Source: Proteus cibi
GTDB taxonomy: Bacteria; Pseudomonadota; Gammaproteobacteria; Enterobacterales; Enterobacteriaceae
Direction of reading: 5' to 3'
Length of the DNA: 64,000 bases
Assembly: GCF_003144405.1 (NCBI RefSeq)
Contig: NZ_PENW01000029.1
Location: 1-64,000 of the forward strand
Under the pieces are notes generated by a model. It saw nothing but the letters and a program-made list of their open reading frames with translations, was not told the origin of the DNA and searched no databases. Of the stretch, positions 35,554-45,263 are shown piece by piece. A program made the position numbers and the translations under genes. Each line of letters opens with the position of its first letter. Within the stretch, counting starts at the first letter, position 1.

Positions 35554-37698
35554 TCAGCCCTCGGCGGCTTCTCTTAAACGACGTTTAATATTGCTATATT
35601 CCGTTTTCACATAGTGTTCTGCCTGAGCCTGTTCCTTGATTGGCTCAACACATACTGCACAATATTTATACTCAGGTGTTTTAGTAATTGGGCTTAAATT
35701 CTCTGCAACCAATTCGTTACAAGCACCAATCCACCACTGGTAAGTCATATATACCGCGCCTTTATTCGGTCTATCACTGACCGCGGCACGCGTAATGACT
35801 TTACCTTGACGAGAGCGTATCCAAACTAGCTCTTGATCTTTAATCCCCAACTGTTTGGCATCTTCGGTGTTTAATTGAACATAACCCGGTTCATCAGCCA
35901 ACGCCGCCAATGCTTTACAGTTACCTGTCATTGAACGGCAAGAGTAGTGTCCAACTTCACGGACTGTTGCCAGTACCATTGGGAATTCATCAGACAGTTT
36001 GTCAATCGGTGGTGCCCACTCACAAGTAAAGAATTGACCTTTACCATTAGGGGTATCAAAATGACCGCCTTCGTACAGATATTGTGTACCTGGACTATCC
36101 TCTGTTGGGCAAGGCCATTGAATATAAGCCAAGTCCGCCATTTTTTCGTAAGTCGCACCATAATAAATAGGGCATAACTCACGCAACTCATCCCAAATTT
36201 CTTTGGTATTGTTGTAATGCATTGGATACCCCATTGCTGTTGCCATCAGACTGATAATTTGCCAGTCTGTTTTTACATCACCAACAGGTTCAACCGCTTT
36301 ATAGAAGCGTTGGAAGCCTCGGTCCGCTGCAGTATAAACACCTTCATGTTCACCCCATGATGTTGCAGGGAAAATAACGTCAGCAATAGACGCTGTTTTG
36401 GTCATAAAGATATCTTGTACTATCAGAAGATCCAGTTTTTCAAACGTTCTACGAATGGTTGCTAGATCAGGTTCCGTTTGTAGCGGATCTTCACCCATTA
36501 CATAGTGAGCTTTTAACAAGCCGTGATCGATATTATGAGGGACTTCACTTAATGCATAGCCCACTTCATCAGGCATGGATTCAATGCCCCAGAATTTAGC
36601 AAATTTCTCACGCGCTTTTTCGTCAGTAACGTATTGATAGCCCGGCAGTGTGTTAGGTAATGCCCCCATATCACACGCACCTTGTACGTTATTTTGACCA
36701 CGAACTGGGCCAACCCCGACGTATTTTTTACCTAAATTACCGGTTAATAGAGCTAAACTAGTCAGTGAACGAACCGTTTCAACACCTTGGTAGAATTGAG
36801 TTACCCCCATTCCCCAAAGAATTGTTGCTGTTTCTGCTTTCGCGTACATACGTGCAGCTTCACGAATAATTTGCGCACTTAATCCTGTCGTTTCTTCAAC
36901 GGATTCAGGTGTATAGCTTTCAACTAATTTACAATACTCTTCAAATTGCTCAGTGTGATTTTCGATAAAGGATTTATCATGCAACCCTTCTTCAATAATC
37001 ACGTGCGCAATCGCATTTAAGAGCGCAATGTTAGAGCCATTTTTTAAGCCTAAGTGTAAATCAGCTAAACGTGCTGTTTCGATGTAACGAGGGTCACATA
37101 CAATAATTTTAGCACCCTTTTCTTTCGCCTTAACAATACGGCGAGCGACAATAGGATGCGAGTCTGCGGCGTTATAACCGAAGACAAATAGACATTTGGT
37201 ATCCTCAATCTCAACGATTGAGTTGCTCATAGCACCATTACCGACCGAACGCTGCAGACCTGCAACCGAAGGGCCGTGTCAGACACGAGCACAGCAGTCT
37301 ATATTATTATTTCCGATAACCGCACGAGCAAATTTCTGCATAACGAAGTTAGCTTCGTTACCCGGACCTCGTGAAGAGCCCGTTGTCATAATAGATTTAG
37401 CACCGTATTTCTCTTTGATAGCAAGAAGCTTGCTACTGGCAAACTCAATTGCTTCTTCCCAAGAAACCGATTCTAATTTTCCGCCTCTTTCACGACGGAT
37501 CATAGGTGTTTTAAGACGTGGAGTCAGTATCTTAGTATCATGGATAAAATCCCATCCATAATACCCTTTCAGACACAGCTCACCTTGGTTTGTTAAACCA
37601 TTGGCGCCTTCAGCACCAATGATTTTACCGTTTTCCACCTTCAGGTAGATTTTGCATCCTGAGGCGCAATACGGACAGACCGTGATGACTTTTTTCAT
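35554..37698 (-). CDS. fdhF: FdhF, selenocysteine-containing formate dehydrogenase H
   Basis: FdhF oxidises formate to CO2 and passes electrons to hydrogenase in formate hydrogenlyase. The 714-residue protein is read through an in-frame TGA at 37279-37281, codon 140, in the context CCARV-Sec-HGPSV, exactly the Sec140 of E. coli FdhF. The N-terminal 4Fe-4S motif is CPYCASGCK, and the molybdopterin domains include GMGVTQFYQGVETVRSLTSL and REVGHYSCRSMTGNC. The start at 37698 matches E. coli and has AGGAG eight bases upstream. A SECIS element follows the UGA, and a sigma-54 promoter lies upstream. Confidence 0.96.
37242..37281 (-). other. SECIS element and Sec UGA codon of fdhF
   Basis: The minus strand reads TGA at 37279-37281, followed by a hairpin whose top, GGTTGCAGGTCTGCAGC, has the apical loop AGGTCT. 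This closely matches the E. coli fdhF SelB-binding site. It directs Sec insertion instead of termination. Confidence 0.9.
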
Positions 37699-37757
37699 CA
37701 ACATTGCTCCTGTGTTCATCAACTTTCAGGTTATTACCTGATCCTCTCCTCTATCTA

Positions 37758-37773
37758 TGCAGAGAGTGTGCCA
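37758..37773 (-). promoter_or_regulatory. Sigma-54 promoter of fdhF
   Basis: The minus strand reads TGGCACACTCTCTGCA, matching TGGCACG-N4-TTGCA nearly perfectly with correct GG/GC spacing. The start site would be near 37747. Confidence 0.88.
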
Positions 37774-37878
37774 AATAAGCACTCTTTTTTACTTTTCCAC
37801 AACGCAATGAAAAATAAAGAAAAATAAAATCTGTTGAATGAGCAAGAAAACAATGAAAACGAAAGTAGCAGGAAGTGA

Positions 37879-37896
37879 TCGACACTAATGACGATA
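37879..37896. promoter_or_regulatory. Candidate FhlA upstream activating site (fdhF side)
   Basis: TCGACA-N4-TGACGATA lies about 120 bases upstream of the fdhF sigma-54 promoter and is identical in its 14 fixed bases to the hydN-side site at 28540. A further TGTCGAT lies at 37901-37907. Confidence 0.65.
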
Positions 37897-38229
37897 TTTA
37901 TGTCGATTTGTATTTCTATCAAAATCCGTTATACATTAACGCTTATAACGTAATAATACTTATTCGTTTTATCTGCAAAATCAAAATAATAAATACGCTT
38001 TCTTATCTGCCTTTATCGGGATCTTGCCGTATATAATGATGACAACCTTCTAATATCTCTATCAATATGCCTATCTACTAGAACTATTTAAAATTAATAA
38101 TTTTTATATCAATGTAATTCAAATAAAAAATTTTTAAACTTCAATAAAAAAAAGAACATAATACTGAACCTGAAAACAACTTCGCGGTCTTAAAGACCTC
38201 TACATCATATAAATTGATAATAACTGAAC

Positions 38230-39921
38230 ATGCAAAAATTAAAGTTTTTACGGTTTTCTAAAGAGAACATTGCCCTTTTTTTAGCTATCTATCTTGGTTT
38301 TTTTCTTAATCTTTCCGTTTATATTGGCCGATATGGCACACAGAATACAAACAACCCCCTCATTGATGCATTATATATTCTAGGTGAAGTTGCTGTTAAT
38401 ATTGCCTTTACTTTCTTTCTATTACGACTACTCTCTTTCTTCGGCACTCTCTTCTTTAAGATAATCGCCTCTTTTATTCTCGTCGTGAGTGTTTGTGCTA
38501 GTTACTATATTTCTTTTTATGATGTCGTTATTGGATACGGCATTATCATTTCAACACTCACCACGGATACGGATTTATCTAAAGAGCTGGTTAGCCCCAA
38601 TGTGATTATTTGGATTATTGGCTTATCTATTTTGCCATTGGCTCTTATTTGGCTCTGCAAAAAACCAGAGACAAATCTAACACCACAACAAAAGAAAAAA
38701 ATCTGGATAAAAAATACCGCCAAAATGCTTGTGATTGCACTGGCTGTTTTTAGCTATTTAAAAACGCTTGATTCAAGACAAAAAGCCTATGAAATAAAAA
38801 ATAATTTGGATCTGCCAAGTTATAGTGGTGGCTTAAGTTATGCGTATTTACCTACAAATTGGATTATTCCATTGTTTCAATATGCAATAACACAGTATGA
38901 CGACACGTTTAATAGCCAAAATGTTTTTAATCCTGCCGATCACTTCACTTATCAGCCTTCAAAGGCAAATGAAGATGTGTATGTTGTTTTTATTATTGGT
39001 GAAACAGCAAGATGGGATCATATGGGATTGTTAGGATATGAACGTCAAACAAATCCGCGATTAAGCCAAGAGAAGAATCTGGTTGCCTTTAAAGGTATTT
39101 CTTGTGATACCGCAACAAAACTCTCTTTAAAATGTATGTTCGTACGCGAAAACGGAACAGAAAGTAACGATCAGCGGACATTAAAAGAGAACAATATTTT
39201 CTCAGTACTAAGCCAACTAGGTATGTCATCAGAACTGTTCTCAATGCAAAGCGAGTTGTGGTTTTACAATAAGCTTGATTTAAATAACTACGCAATGAAA
39301 GAGATGATGACGGCAAAAAATAGCAATTTTGGTAAAGAGCTTGATGACACCTTATTAATTGCTGAAACGGCGAATGCGGTTTCTCAGCATCCAAAGGGAA
39401 ATCATTTAGTGATTTTACATACTAAAGGCTCTCACTTTATGTATTCTCAGCGTTACCCTGAATCATTCAAAAAATACCAACCTGAATGTTTAAATGTGGA
39501 TGATGAGTGTACGAAAGAGCAGTTAGTGAATGCTTATGATAACTCTATTCTTTATACCGATTATTTTATTGATGGCATACTCGACACATTACGCGATAAA
39601 AAAGCCATTGTATTTTATACCTCCGATCACGGTGAATCTATTTCAGAAAAAGGTGGCTTACACGGCACACCAAAAGAAATTGCCCCACCAGAACAATTTA
39701 AAGTGCCATTCTTAGTGTGGATGTCAGATAGCTATTTAGCAGAGCCTGAAAATAAGCAGTTATTCGATAACCTAAAACATAATCAAGATGCAGAACGCAC
39801 GTTCTATCATCACAATATTTTTGATTCGATGTTAGGTTGCTTAGGTTATACCTCACCTGATGGTGGCATTAATAACCAAAATAACCTCTGTTTTGGTGAT
39901 ACACCATCAACCCAAAAATAA
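38230..39921 (+). CDS. eptB: EptB-like phosphoethanolamine transferase of lipopolysaccharide
   Basis: EptB adds phosphoethanolamine to the outer Kdo of the LPS inner core, lowering surface charge. The 563-residue protein (the same length as in E. coli) has about five N-terminal membrane segments and a periplasmic sulfatase-like domain. That domain shows FIIGETARWDHMG, CDTATKLSLKCMFVR (catalytic Thr region) and FYTSDHGESISEKGGLHGTP (metal ligands). The CDTATKLSL context matches EptB better than EptA. The ribosome-binding site is weak. Such genes often contribute to polymyxin resistance, but this is inference here. Confidence 0.93.
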   Translation: MQKLKFLRFSKENIALFLAIYLGFFLNLSVYIGRYGTQNTNNPLIDALYILGEVAVNIAFTFFLLRLLSFFGTLFFKIIASFILVVSVCASYYISFYDVVIGYGIIISTLTTDTDLSKELVSPNVIIWIIGLSILPLALIWLCKKPETNLTPQQKKKIWIKNTAKMLVIALAVFSYLKTLDSRQKAYEIKNNLDLPSYSGGLSYAYLPTNWIIPLFQYAITQYDDTFNSQNVFNPADHFTYQPSKANEDVYVVFIIGETARWDHMGLLGYERQTNPRLSQEKNLVAFKGISCDTATKLSLKCMFVRENGTESNDQRTLKENNIFSVLSQLGMSSELFSMQSELWFYNKLDLNNYAMKEMMTAKNSNFGKELDDTLLIAETANAVSQHPKGNHLVILHTKGSHFMYSQRYPESFKKYQPECLNVDDECTKEQLVNAYDNSILYTDYFIDGILDTLRDKKAIVFYTSDHGESISEKGGLHGTPKEIAPPEQFKVPFLVWMSDSYLAEPENKQLFDNLKHNQDAERTFYHHNIFDSMLGCLGYTSPDGGINNQNNLCFGDTPSTQK

Positions 39922-39944
39922 ATTTTCGTAATAACCGATAAACA

Positions 39945-39979
39945 AAACCCCATGCTCAAATTGAACGTGGGGTTTTTAT
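39945..39979 (+). terminator. Terminator after eptB
   Basis: AACCCCA and TGGGGTT form a stem around a 15-base loop, followed by TTTATTATT. Confidence 0.8.
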
Positions 39980-40005
39980 TATTCTTAACTTAATAAATAA
40001 GTTAA

Positions 40006-41202
40006 TTATTGATTAAAACTTGCATCAGTATAAAGAGGAGTAGCTTGAATATCTTTTACTGTTTTTGCACCACCCAACATCATATTAATTCTCAGCTCTT
40101 TATTTAAATGTTGAATAACTGAATTCACACCTTCAGATCCACCTAAATTTAAGCCATAAAGAATCGGGCGACCTACCGCAACCACATCCGCACCACTTGC
40201 GAGGGCTTTAAATACGTGTGAGCCACGACGTACGCCACTATCAAAGACGATAGGAACACGTTTATTCACCACTTTTGCAATCGCAGGTAATACATCAATC
40301 GTTGCGGGTGCGCTATCTAATTGACGACCACCATGGTTAGAAACCCAAATTGCATCTGCACCGGCTTTAATAGCAGTATCTGCGTCTTCAGGTGATTCGA
40401 TACCTTTTACAATGACCGGTAAACCAGACATTTTTTTCACATACTGAATATCTGCTGGTGTGAAGGCTTGTTTAGCTTGAGCATAAATTTCGCTAATACC
40501 CGCACCTTTACCTGTTTTAGATTTATCATCACTGATTTTTGCAAACGCTTCTAAGTTGGCAAAGCCGAGTGGAAATTGGAAATTATTTTTCACATCATCT
40601 TCACGATAGCCACCAACAGAAGAGTCGATAGTCATAATGATACCTTTAGCGCCATACTGTTTTGCTTGAGATAAAATATACTCATTAAAGGCATCATTTT
40701 TACTCATGTATAACTGAAAGAAGAAGGGGTAACCGGGTTGGGCATCCGCCACTTCTTTAATGGTTTTATTACCATAAGTGCTTAATGAAAAAATAGAGCC
40801 CGCTTTCGCCATACCTTTTGCTGTGGCAACTTCGCCTTGTTGATGAGCAAGCCCTTGAGCTGCCATCGGCGCCTGAATAATAGGCGTATCTAATTTAATC
40901 CCTAAAAATTCTGTTTTTAGGTTTATGTCAGAAAATTCGATGCCTTGTAATGAACGTGGCATAATATATTTTTTATCAAATGCGCGTGTATTCGCACGTA
41001 AATTATTTTCGTCTTCAGCACCACCACGAATATAACCAAAGGCACCTTTTTCCATATTTGCTTGAACTTGAGCTTCCATTGCTTTTAAGTTTACAATTTT
41101 AATTGGACCTTCAGCAGTACTTGCTTTATATTCAGCCGCCTGTGCAACACCGACACTTAATGCCATAGCAATAGCGGTAGCTTTTAATATTTGACGTTTC
41201 AT
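40006..41202 (-). CDS. Exported FMN-dependent alpha-hydroxy-acid oxidase (lactate-oxidase-like)
   Basis: The 398-residue protein belongs to the FMN-dependent alpha-hydroxy-acid oxidase/lactate oxidase family. It has FMN and substrate contexts APMAAQGLAH, FFQLYMSKN, the FMN-contacting K266 (PVIVKGI), catalytic H290 and R293 (WVSNHGGRQLD), and FDSGVRRGSHVFKALASGADVVAVGRP. Unusually it begins with a clear Sec signal peptide (MKRQILKATAIAMALSVGVAQA, predicted cleavage after A22). Export would place lactate (or another 2-hydroxyacid) oxidation, with hydrogen peroxide release, in the periplasm. It follows ycaC on the same strand. Confidence 0.88.
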   Translation of the reverse strand: MKRQILKATAIAMALSVGVAQAAEYKASTAEGPIKIVNLKAMEAQVQANMEKGAFGYIRGGAEDENNLRANTRAFDKKYIMPRSLQGIEFSDINLKTEFLGIKLDTPIIQAPMAAQGLAHQQGEVATAKGMAKAGSIFSLSTYGNKTIKEVADAQPGYPFFFQLYMSKNDAFNEYILSQAKQYGAKGIIMTIDSSVGGYREDDVKNNFQFPLGFANLEAFAKISDDKSKTGKGAGISEIYAQAKQAFTPADIQYVKKMSGLPVIVKGIESPEDADTAIKAGADAIWVSNHGGRQLDSAPATIDVLPAIAKVVNKRVPIVFDSGVRRGSHVFKALASGADVVAVGRPILYGLNLGGSEGVNSVIQHLNKELRINMMLGGAKTVKDIQATPLYTDASFNQ

Positions 41203-41222
41203 TTCTATTCCATATTTAATTA

Positions 41223-41295
41223 AGGGCTTATATCTATAATTTAATAAATTTTAAATTTGATTAAATTATATTCTTCAAAAAATAATATAAGCCCT
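41223..41295. repeat. Inverted repeat between ycaC and the oxidase gene
   Basis: AGGGCTTATAT (41223-41233) and ATATAAGCCCT (41285-41295) are perfect 11-base arms around 51 AT-rich bases. The distal arm is followed by ATTTTT on the plus strand. It could fold in the mRNA leader of the oxidase gene, or act as a terminator or operator. Confidence 0.5.
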
Positions 41296-41323
41296 ATTTT
41301 TAGATAAAACTTAAATTAACCGC

Positions 41324-41947
41324 TTACTTTTTTGTTAAAGTATTATAGCTTGTCATTAGATTACGATAGTCTGGAATATGATTAGCAAACAGTGTACCTA
41401 ATCCTTCAACATCATTACGCCAGTCACGGTGTAATTCGCAAGCTAAACCAAACCAGTTAATTAATTGTGCCCCTGCTTTTGACATTCTATCCCACGCAGA
41501 GTCACGAGAAATGGCATTGAAAGTGCCTGAAGCATCAGTGACAACAAAGACTTCAAAACCTTCTTCAAGTGCTGATAATGCAGGGAATGCAACGCAAACT
41601 TCTGTCACAACACCCGCAATAATGAGTTGTTTTTTACCCGTTGCTTTAACGGCTTTAACGAAGTCTTCATTATCCCATGCATTGATTTGACCTGGGCGAG
41701 CAATATAAGGGGCATCTGGGAACATTTCAACGAGCTGAGGCATTAGAGGACCATTAGGACCATCTTCAAAAGAAGTCGTTAAAATGGTAGGTAAATTAAA
41801 GTATTTAGCAGCATTGGCTAATGCTAAAACGTTATTGTTGAATTTATCAGGTTCGATATCTCTAACTAAAGAGAGTAATCCTGCTTGATGGTCTACTAAC
41901 AGAACAGCGGCATTATTTTTATCAATACGATGATATTTAAAGCTCAT
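41324..41947 (-). CDS. ycaC: YcaC-like isochorismatase-family hydrolase
   Basis: YcaC is a cysteine hydrolase of unknown natural substrate in the isochorismatase superfamily. The 207-residue protein is very close to E. coli YcaC, including AAVLLVDHQAGLLSLVRDIEP with the catalytic Asp, a Lys in KAVKATGKKQLIIAG, and the nucleophilic Cys in GVVTEVCVAFPALSALEEG. It lies 121 bases upstream of the lactate-oxidase-like gene, so they may be co-regulated. Confidence 0.93.
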   Translation of the reverse strand: MSFKYHRIDKNNAAVLLVDHQAGLLSLVRDIEPDKFNNNVLALANAAKYFNLPTILTTSFEDGPNGPLMPQLVEMFPDAPYIARPGQINAWDNEDFVKAVKATGKKQLIIAGVVTEVCVAFPALSALEEGFEVFVVTDASGTFNAISRDSAWDRMSKAGAQLINWFGLACELHRDWRNDVEGLGTLFANHIPDYRNLMTSYNTLTKK

Positions 41948-42074
41948 AATAATCTCCGATAGTATATAGAGGTAAGACTCAATTAAATCATAGCACCAAA
42001 TTTACATGACAATATTCAGATTAATTTAAATTTGAGTTTATTTATAATAAACAAACAATTATAAATCTTTAAAT

Positions 42075-42102
42075 TTAATTAAATATCACGATATTTAATT
42101 AA
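42075..42102. promoter_or_regulatory. 28-bp palindrome upstream of ycaC
   Basis: TTAATTAAATATC (42075-42087) and GATATTTAATTAA (42090-42102) are perfect 13-base arms around AC. It lies about 130 bases before ycaC and is a candidate operator for an unidentified regulator. Confidence 0.5.
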
Positions 42103-42232
42103 CTGTTTATTGACGGGTATAAATTCATTTCGTTGAAAAGAATTATAAGTGCAACCATTTTTAAATGAATCTAAAGATTATTGCTTTAACTATTCAAAAA
42201 TTTTGTTGATGTTTTAAGGCAAGAAAAAGAGA

Positions 42233-42261
42233 TAAAAAAACCCCCGCGGGCGGGGGTGAGA
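42233..42261 (-). terminator. Terminator of narKGHJI
   Basis: On the minus strand ACCCCCG and CGGGGGT close a GC-rich stem, followed by TTTTTTTATC. It is downstream of narI. Confidence 0.88.
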
Positions 42262-42310
42262 TAAGCGCAATTAAAAGGTCTCTAATTTACTATCAGGAGA
42301 GGGGTATTCA

Positions 42311-42988
42311 TTAATGACGATTACGCACAATTTGATAGCGACGAGTTAAATACTCAATTGGCACGCTCCAAATATGGACTAATCGACAGAATGGAAATAA
42401 TAAGAAAATCGTCATTCCTAAGAAGATGTGTAATTTAAATACCCATGCAACACCTTCAAGGTTTGCTGAGGCACCGCCATGGAAAGTCACGATAGATTGA
42501 GCCCAAGCCACCAGCTTCATCATTTCGCTTCCATCCATATGTTGTGCTGAGAATGGAATAGTGAGTAAACCTAACGCAACTTGGATCACCAGCAGTGTTA
42601 AAATCATAATGTCACCAAATGAAGATGTGGCCCTTACGCGTGGATGAGTTAAACGGCGTTTTAATAGCATCACGCCTCCCACCAGCATTAATACACCACA
42701 AGTACCACCACCGACCATTGCCATAATTTGTTTATATTCAATAGGCAGGAAAGATTCATACATCCAGTGAGGCGTTAACATCCCCAGAAAATGACCAGCA
42801 AAAATGCCGATGATCCCGATATGGAACAAGTTAGAAGCCAATCGCATATTTTTCTTGTCTAACATCTGGCTAGAGCCGGCACGCCATGTATATTGACCAT
42901 AGTCGTAGCGTAACCAGCTACCGATAATAAAGACGGCACCCGCAATATAGGGATAGATATCAAAAAATAACATATTGATGTAATTCAT
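42311..42988 (-). CDS. narI: NarI, nitrate reductase A cytochrome b subunit
   Basis: NarI anchors nitrate reductase and oxidises quinol, passing electrons through two b haems to NarH. The 225-residue protein has five membrane helices and the haem-ligand contexts [19 protein letters not shown] and [25 protein letters not shown]. It overlaps narJ by four bases and is the last gene of the operon. Confidence 0.96.
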   Translation of the reverse strand: MNYINMLFFDIYPYIAGAVFIIGSWLRYDYGQYTWRAGSSQMLDKKNMRLASNLFHIGIIGIFAGHFLGMLTPHWMYESFLPIEYKQIMAMVGGGTCGVLMLVGGVMLLKRRLTHPRVRATSSFGDIMILTLLVIQVALGLLTIPFSAQHMDGSEMMKLVAWAQSIVTFHGGASANLEGVAWVFKLHIFLGMTIFLLFPFCRLVHIWSVPIEYLTRRYQIVRNRH

Positions 42989-43710
42989 TTTTGTGCTCCC
43001 GTATCCAACGAATTCCCCACGTTGAGATATTGAACTGTCGTCTCTTGTGCGAAACGACGCTGATGTTGGCTGATTTTGCCACTACCACATTGCGTACCTT
43101 CGCCAAGAAACGTCACTTGTTCTTCTTCCCACACAGCATCTAATGCAGCAGGTGTATCATCTAAAGGCTCTTTTTCGACTTGAGCAGTCAGCTGTGATGC
43201 TTCCAACCCACTTTGTGAGAGGCAAAGCAACACATCAAAGAGTGCGTGATAATCACTGCCTCGTTGTTTTAAACGCTCACCTAACAGAGCCAAAATAGGC
43301 GCAATATTGTTTAGCCCTTCAATACACTCGGTTATAGGTAAAAGCGTTAAATACTCAAGATACGTTGGCAAATAATCAGGAAGTTCACGACTACTCAATG
43401 TGATCCCTGCTTGTTGATATTGATTAAGCAGATCAACCATTGCCTGACCACGATCGCGAGACTCACCATGAACGTGTTCAAATAACAACAGTGATCGCGC
43501 TCGACCTCTATCAAAAAGCTCACTGTAATTGGCTTGCGCATCTAATAACTCTTGTTGCGTTAACGCATGAATAAATGCCATTAATTTCGCAACTTGAGTC
43601 ACAGGAAGCTCATCCGCTTCCTGTAATGCATCGATAAGCTCACTTCGGTTATCCCACAGTTCTTGAGTGGGATAATCTAAAAGATGGGAAATGACTTTCA
43701 GAGAGATCAT
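42985..43710 (-). CDS. narJ: NarJ, nitrate reductase assembly chaperone
   Basis: NarJ binds the NarG N-terminus and oversees cofactor insertion before membrane docking; it is not part of the final enzyme. The 241-residue protein shows the family segments [34 protein letters not shown] and [12 protein letters not shown]. It overlaps narI by four bases and narH by one. Confidence 0.95.
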   Translation of the reverse strand: MISLKVISHLLDYPTQELWDNRSELIDALQEADELPVTQVAKLMAFIHALTQQELLDAQANYSELFDRGRARSLLLFEHVHGESRDRGQAMVDLLNQYQQAGITLSSRELPDYLPTYLEYLTLLPITECIEGLNNIAPILALLGERLKQRGSDYHALFDVLLCLSQSGLEASQLTAQVEKEPLDDTPAALDAVWEEEQVTFLGEGTQCGSGKISQHQRRFAQETTVQYLNVGNSLDTGAQK

Positions 43711-45263
43711 TATATTTTCTCCTCTGAGCGGCGTTCGTCTTGAGGTGTTTTTGATGTGATATCAATTGCATCAATACGATGACTATTAAACAAATTAAAT
43801 TTGCTATCACTGCCATGGCAACCATCACCAAAGCTAAAACCACAACCATTACGTTCAGGGAAAGCTTCTCTTGCTAATTCACGGTGACTTGATGGAATAA
43901 CAAAGCGATCTTCATAATTGGCAATCGCCAGATAGCGATACATCTCTTGTGCTTGCGCTTCAGTCAAACCGACTTGCTCTAACGCACTTAAATCTGTTTT
44001 TCCTTCTACGGTTTCAGCACGTTTGTAATGACGCATCGCTAACATGCGTTTTAATGCTAATAACACAGGAGCAGTATCACCCGCTGTCAGTAAGTTAGCT
44101 AAATACTGAACGGGAATACGCAAGCTTTCTACATCAGGCAGTACACCCGTATGTGGCAAGACCCCCGCATCAGTAGCAGATTGGATCGGTGACAAAGGTG
44201 GCACATACCATACCATGGGTAAGGTGCGATATTCAGGGTGCAGTGGTAATGCCAGCTTCCAATCCACTGCCATTTTGTAGACCGGTGAACGTTGTGCTGC
44301 ATCAATCACACTTAATGGAATACCTTGCTCTTCAGCGGCTTTGATCACGTCAGGATCGAAAGGATCTAAAAAGATATCTAATTGGCTTTGGTATAAATCC
44401 TTTTCATTATCTGCGCTGGCGGCTTGTGAAATTTTATCTGCGTCATACAGCATCACCCCCAGATAACGAATACGTCCAACACAGGTTTCTGAGCACAGTG
44501 TTGGCTGACCAGCTTCAATACGTGGATAACAGAAAATACATTTTTCTGACTTACCACTTTTCCAGTTGAAGTAGATTTTTTTGTATGGGCATCCAGTTAA
44601 ACACATGCGCCATCCACGGCATTTATCTTGGTCGATAAGCACAATGCCATCTTCAGCACGTTTATAAATCGCACCACTTGGACAAGTCGCGACACAAGCG
44701 GGATTTAAGCAGTGTTCACATAAACGTGGTAAATACATCATGAATGTATTTTCAAACTGCCCATACATCTCTTTTTGCATATTGGCGAAGTTTTTATCCG
44801 CAGCACGTTTGCTAAATTCGCCCCCTAAATCATCTTCCCAGTTTGGGCCTTTTTCGATCTTGGTCATACGTTGCCCCGTGATCAACGAACGAGGACGTGC
44901 TGTCGGTAATGAGCCTTCTGGTGCATTTTTTAAATGCTCATAGTCATAATCAAATGGCTCATAGTAGTCGTCTAATGCGGGAACATCTGGGTTGGCAAAA
45001 ATTTTAGATAATAGACCAACACGGTTGCCCATTCTTGGTACTAATTTACCTTTGATATTTTTGATCCAACCGCCTTTCCACTTCTCTTGATCTTCCCAAT
45101 TTTGGGGATACCCTGTACCTGGTTTGGTTTCAACGTTATTGAACCATGCGTATTCAACACCTTCACGGCTCGTCCAAACATTTTTACAGGTTACTGAACA
45201 GGTATGGCAACCGATACATTTGTCGAGGTTCAGTACCATACCGACTTGTGAACGAATTTTCAT
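43710..45263 (-). CDS. narH: NarH, nitrate reductase A iron-sulfur subunit
   Basis: NarH relays electrons from NarI to NarG through three 4Fe-4S clusters and one 3Fe-4S cluster. The 517-residue protein has CIGCHTCSVTCKNVW, CEHCLNPACVATCPSG, and CRGWRMCLTGCPYKK, in which Trp replaces a Cys, as known for the 3Fe-4S cluster of NarH, plus CIFCYPRIEAGQPTLCSETC. It overlaps narG and narJ by one base each. Confidence 0.97.
   Translation of the reverse strand: MKIRSQVGMVLNLDKCIGCHTCSVTCKNVWTSREGVEYAWFNNVETKPGTGYPQNWEDQEKWKGGWIKNIKGKLVPRMGNRVGLLSKIFANPDVPALDDYYEPFDYDYEHLKNAPEGSLPTARPRSLITGQRMTKIEKGPNWEDDLGGEFSKRAADKNFANMQKEMYGQFENTFMMYLPRLCEHCLNPACVATCPSGAIYKRAEDGIVLIDQDKCRGWRMCLTGCPYKKIYFNWKSGKSEKCIFCYPRIEAGQPTLCSETCVGRIRYLGVMLYDADKISQAASADNEKDLYQSQLDIFLDPFDPDVIKAAEEQGIPLSVIDAAQRSPVYKMAVDWKLALPLHPEYRTLPMVWYVPPLSPIQSATDAGVLPHTGVLPDVESLRIPVQYLANLLTAGDTAPVLLALKRMLAMRHYKRAETVEGKTDLSALEQVGLTEAQAQEMYRYLAIANYEDRFVIPSSHRELAREAFPERNGCGFSFGDGCHGSDSKFNLFNSHRIDAIDITSKTPQDERRSEEKI

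Larger units (their letters stand above)
37699..38229. other. fdhF-eptB divergent intergenic region
   Basis: This stretch of about 530 AT-rich bases holds the fdhF sigma-54 promoter and upstream site. Its right half must contain the eptB promoter; no clear PhoP or PmrA box could be assigned by eye. I see no additional gene. Confidence 0.6.
41948..42310. other. ycaC-narI intergenic region
   Basis: This gap of about 360 bases is very AT-rich near ycaC and holds the 28-base palindrome at 42075-42102. The narI side holds the narKGHJI terminator. I see no gene in it. Confidence 0.6.

Noticed and set aside
37279-37281. Stop codon splitting fdhF into two genes
   Set aside because: The UGA is codon 140 at the known Sec position and is followed by a SECIS hairpin, so it is one selenoprotein gene.
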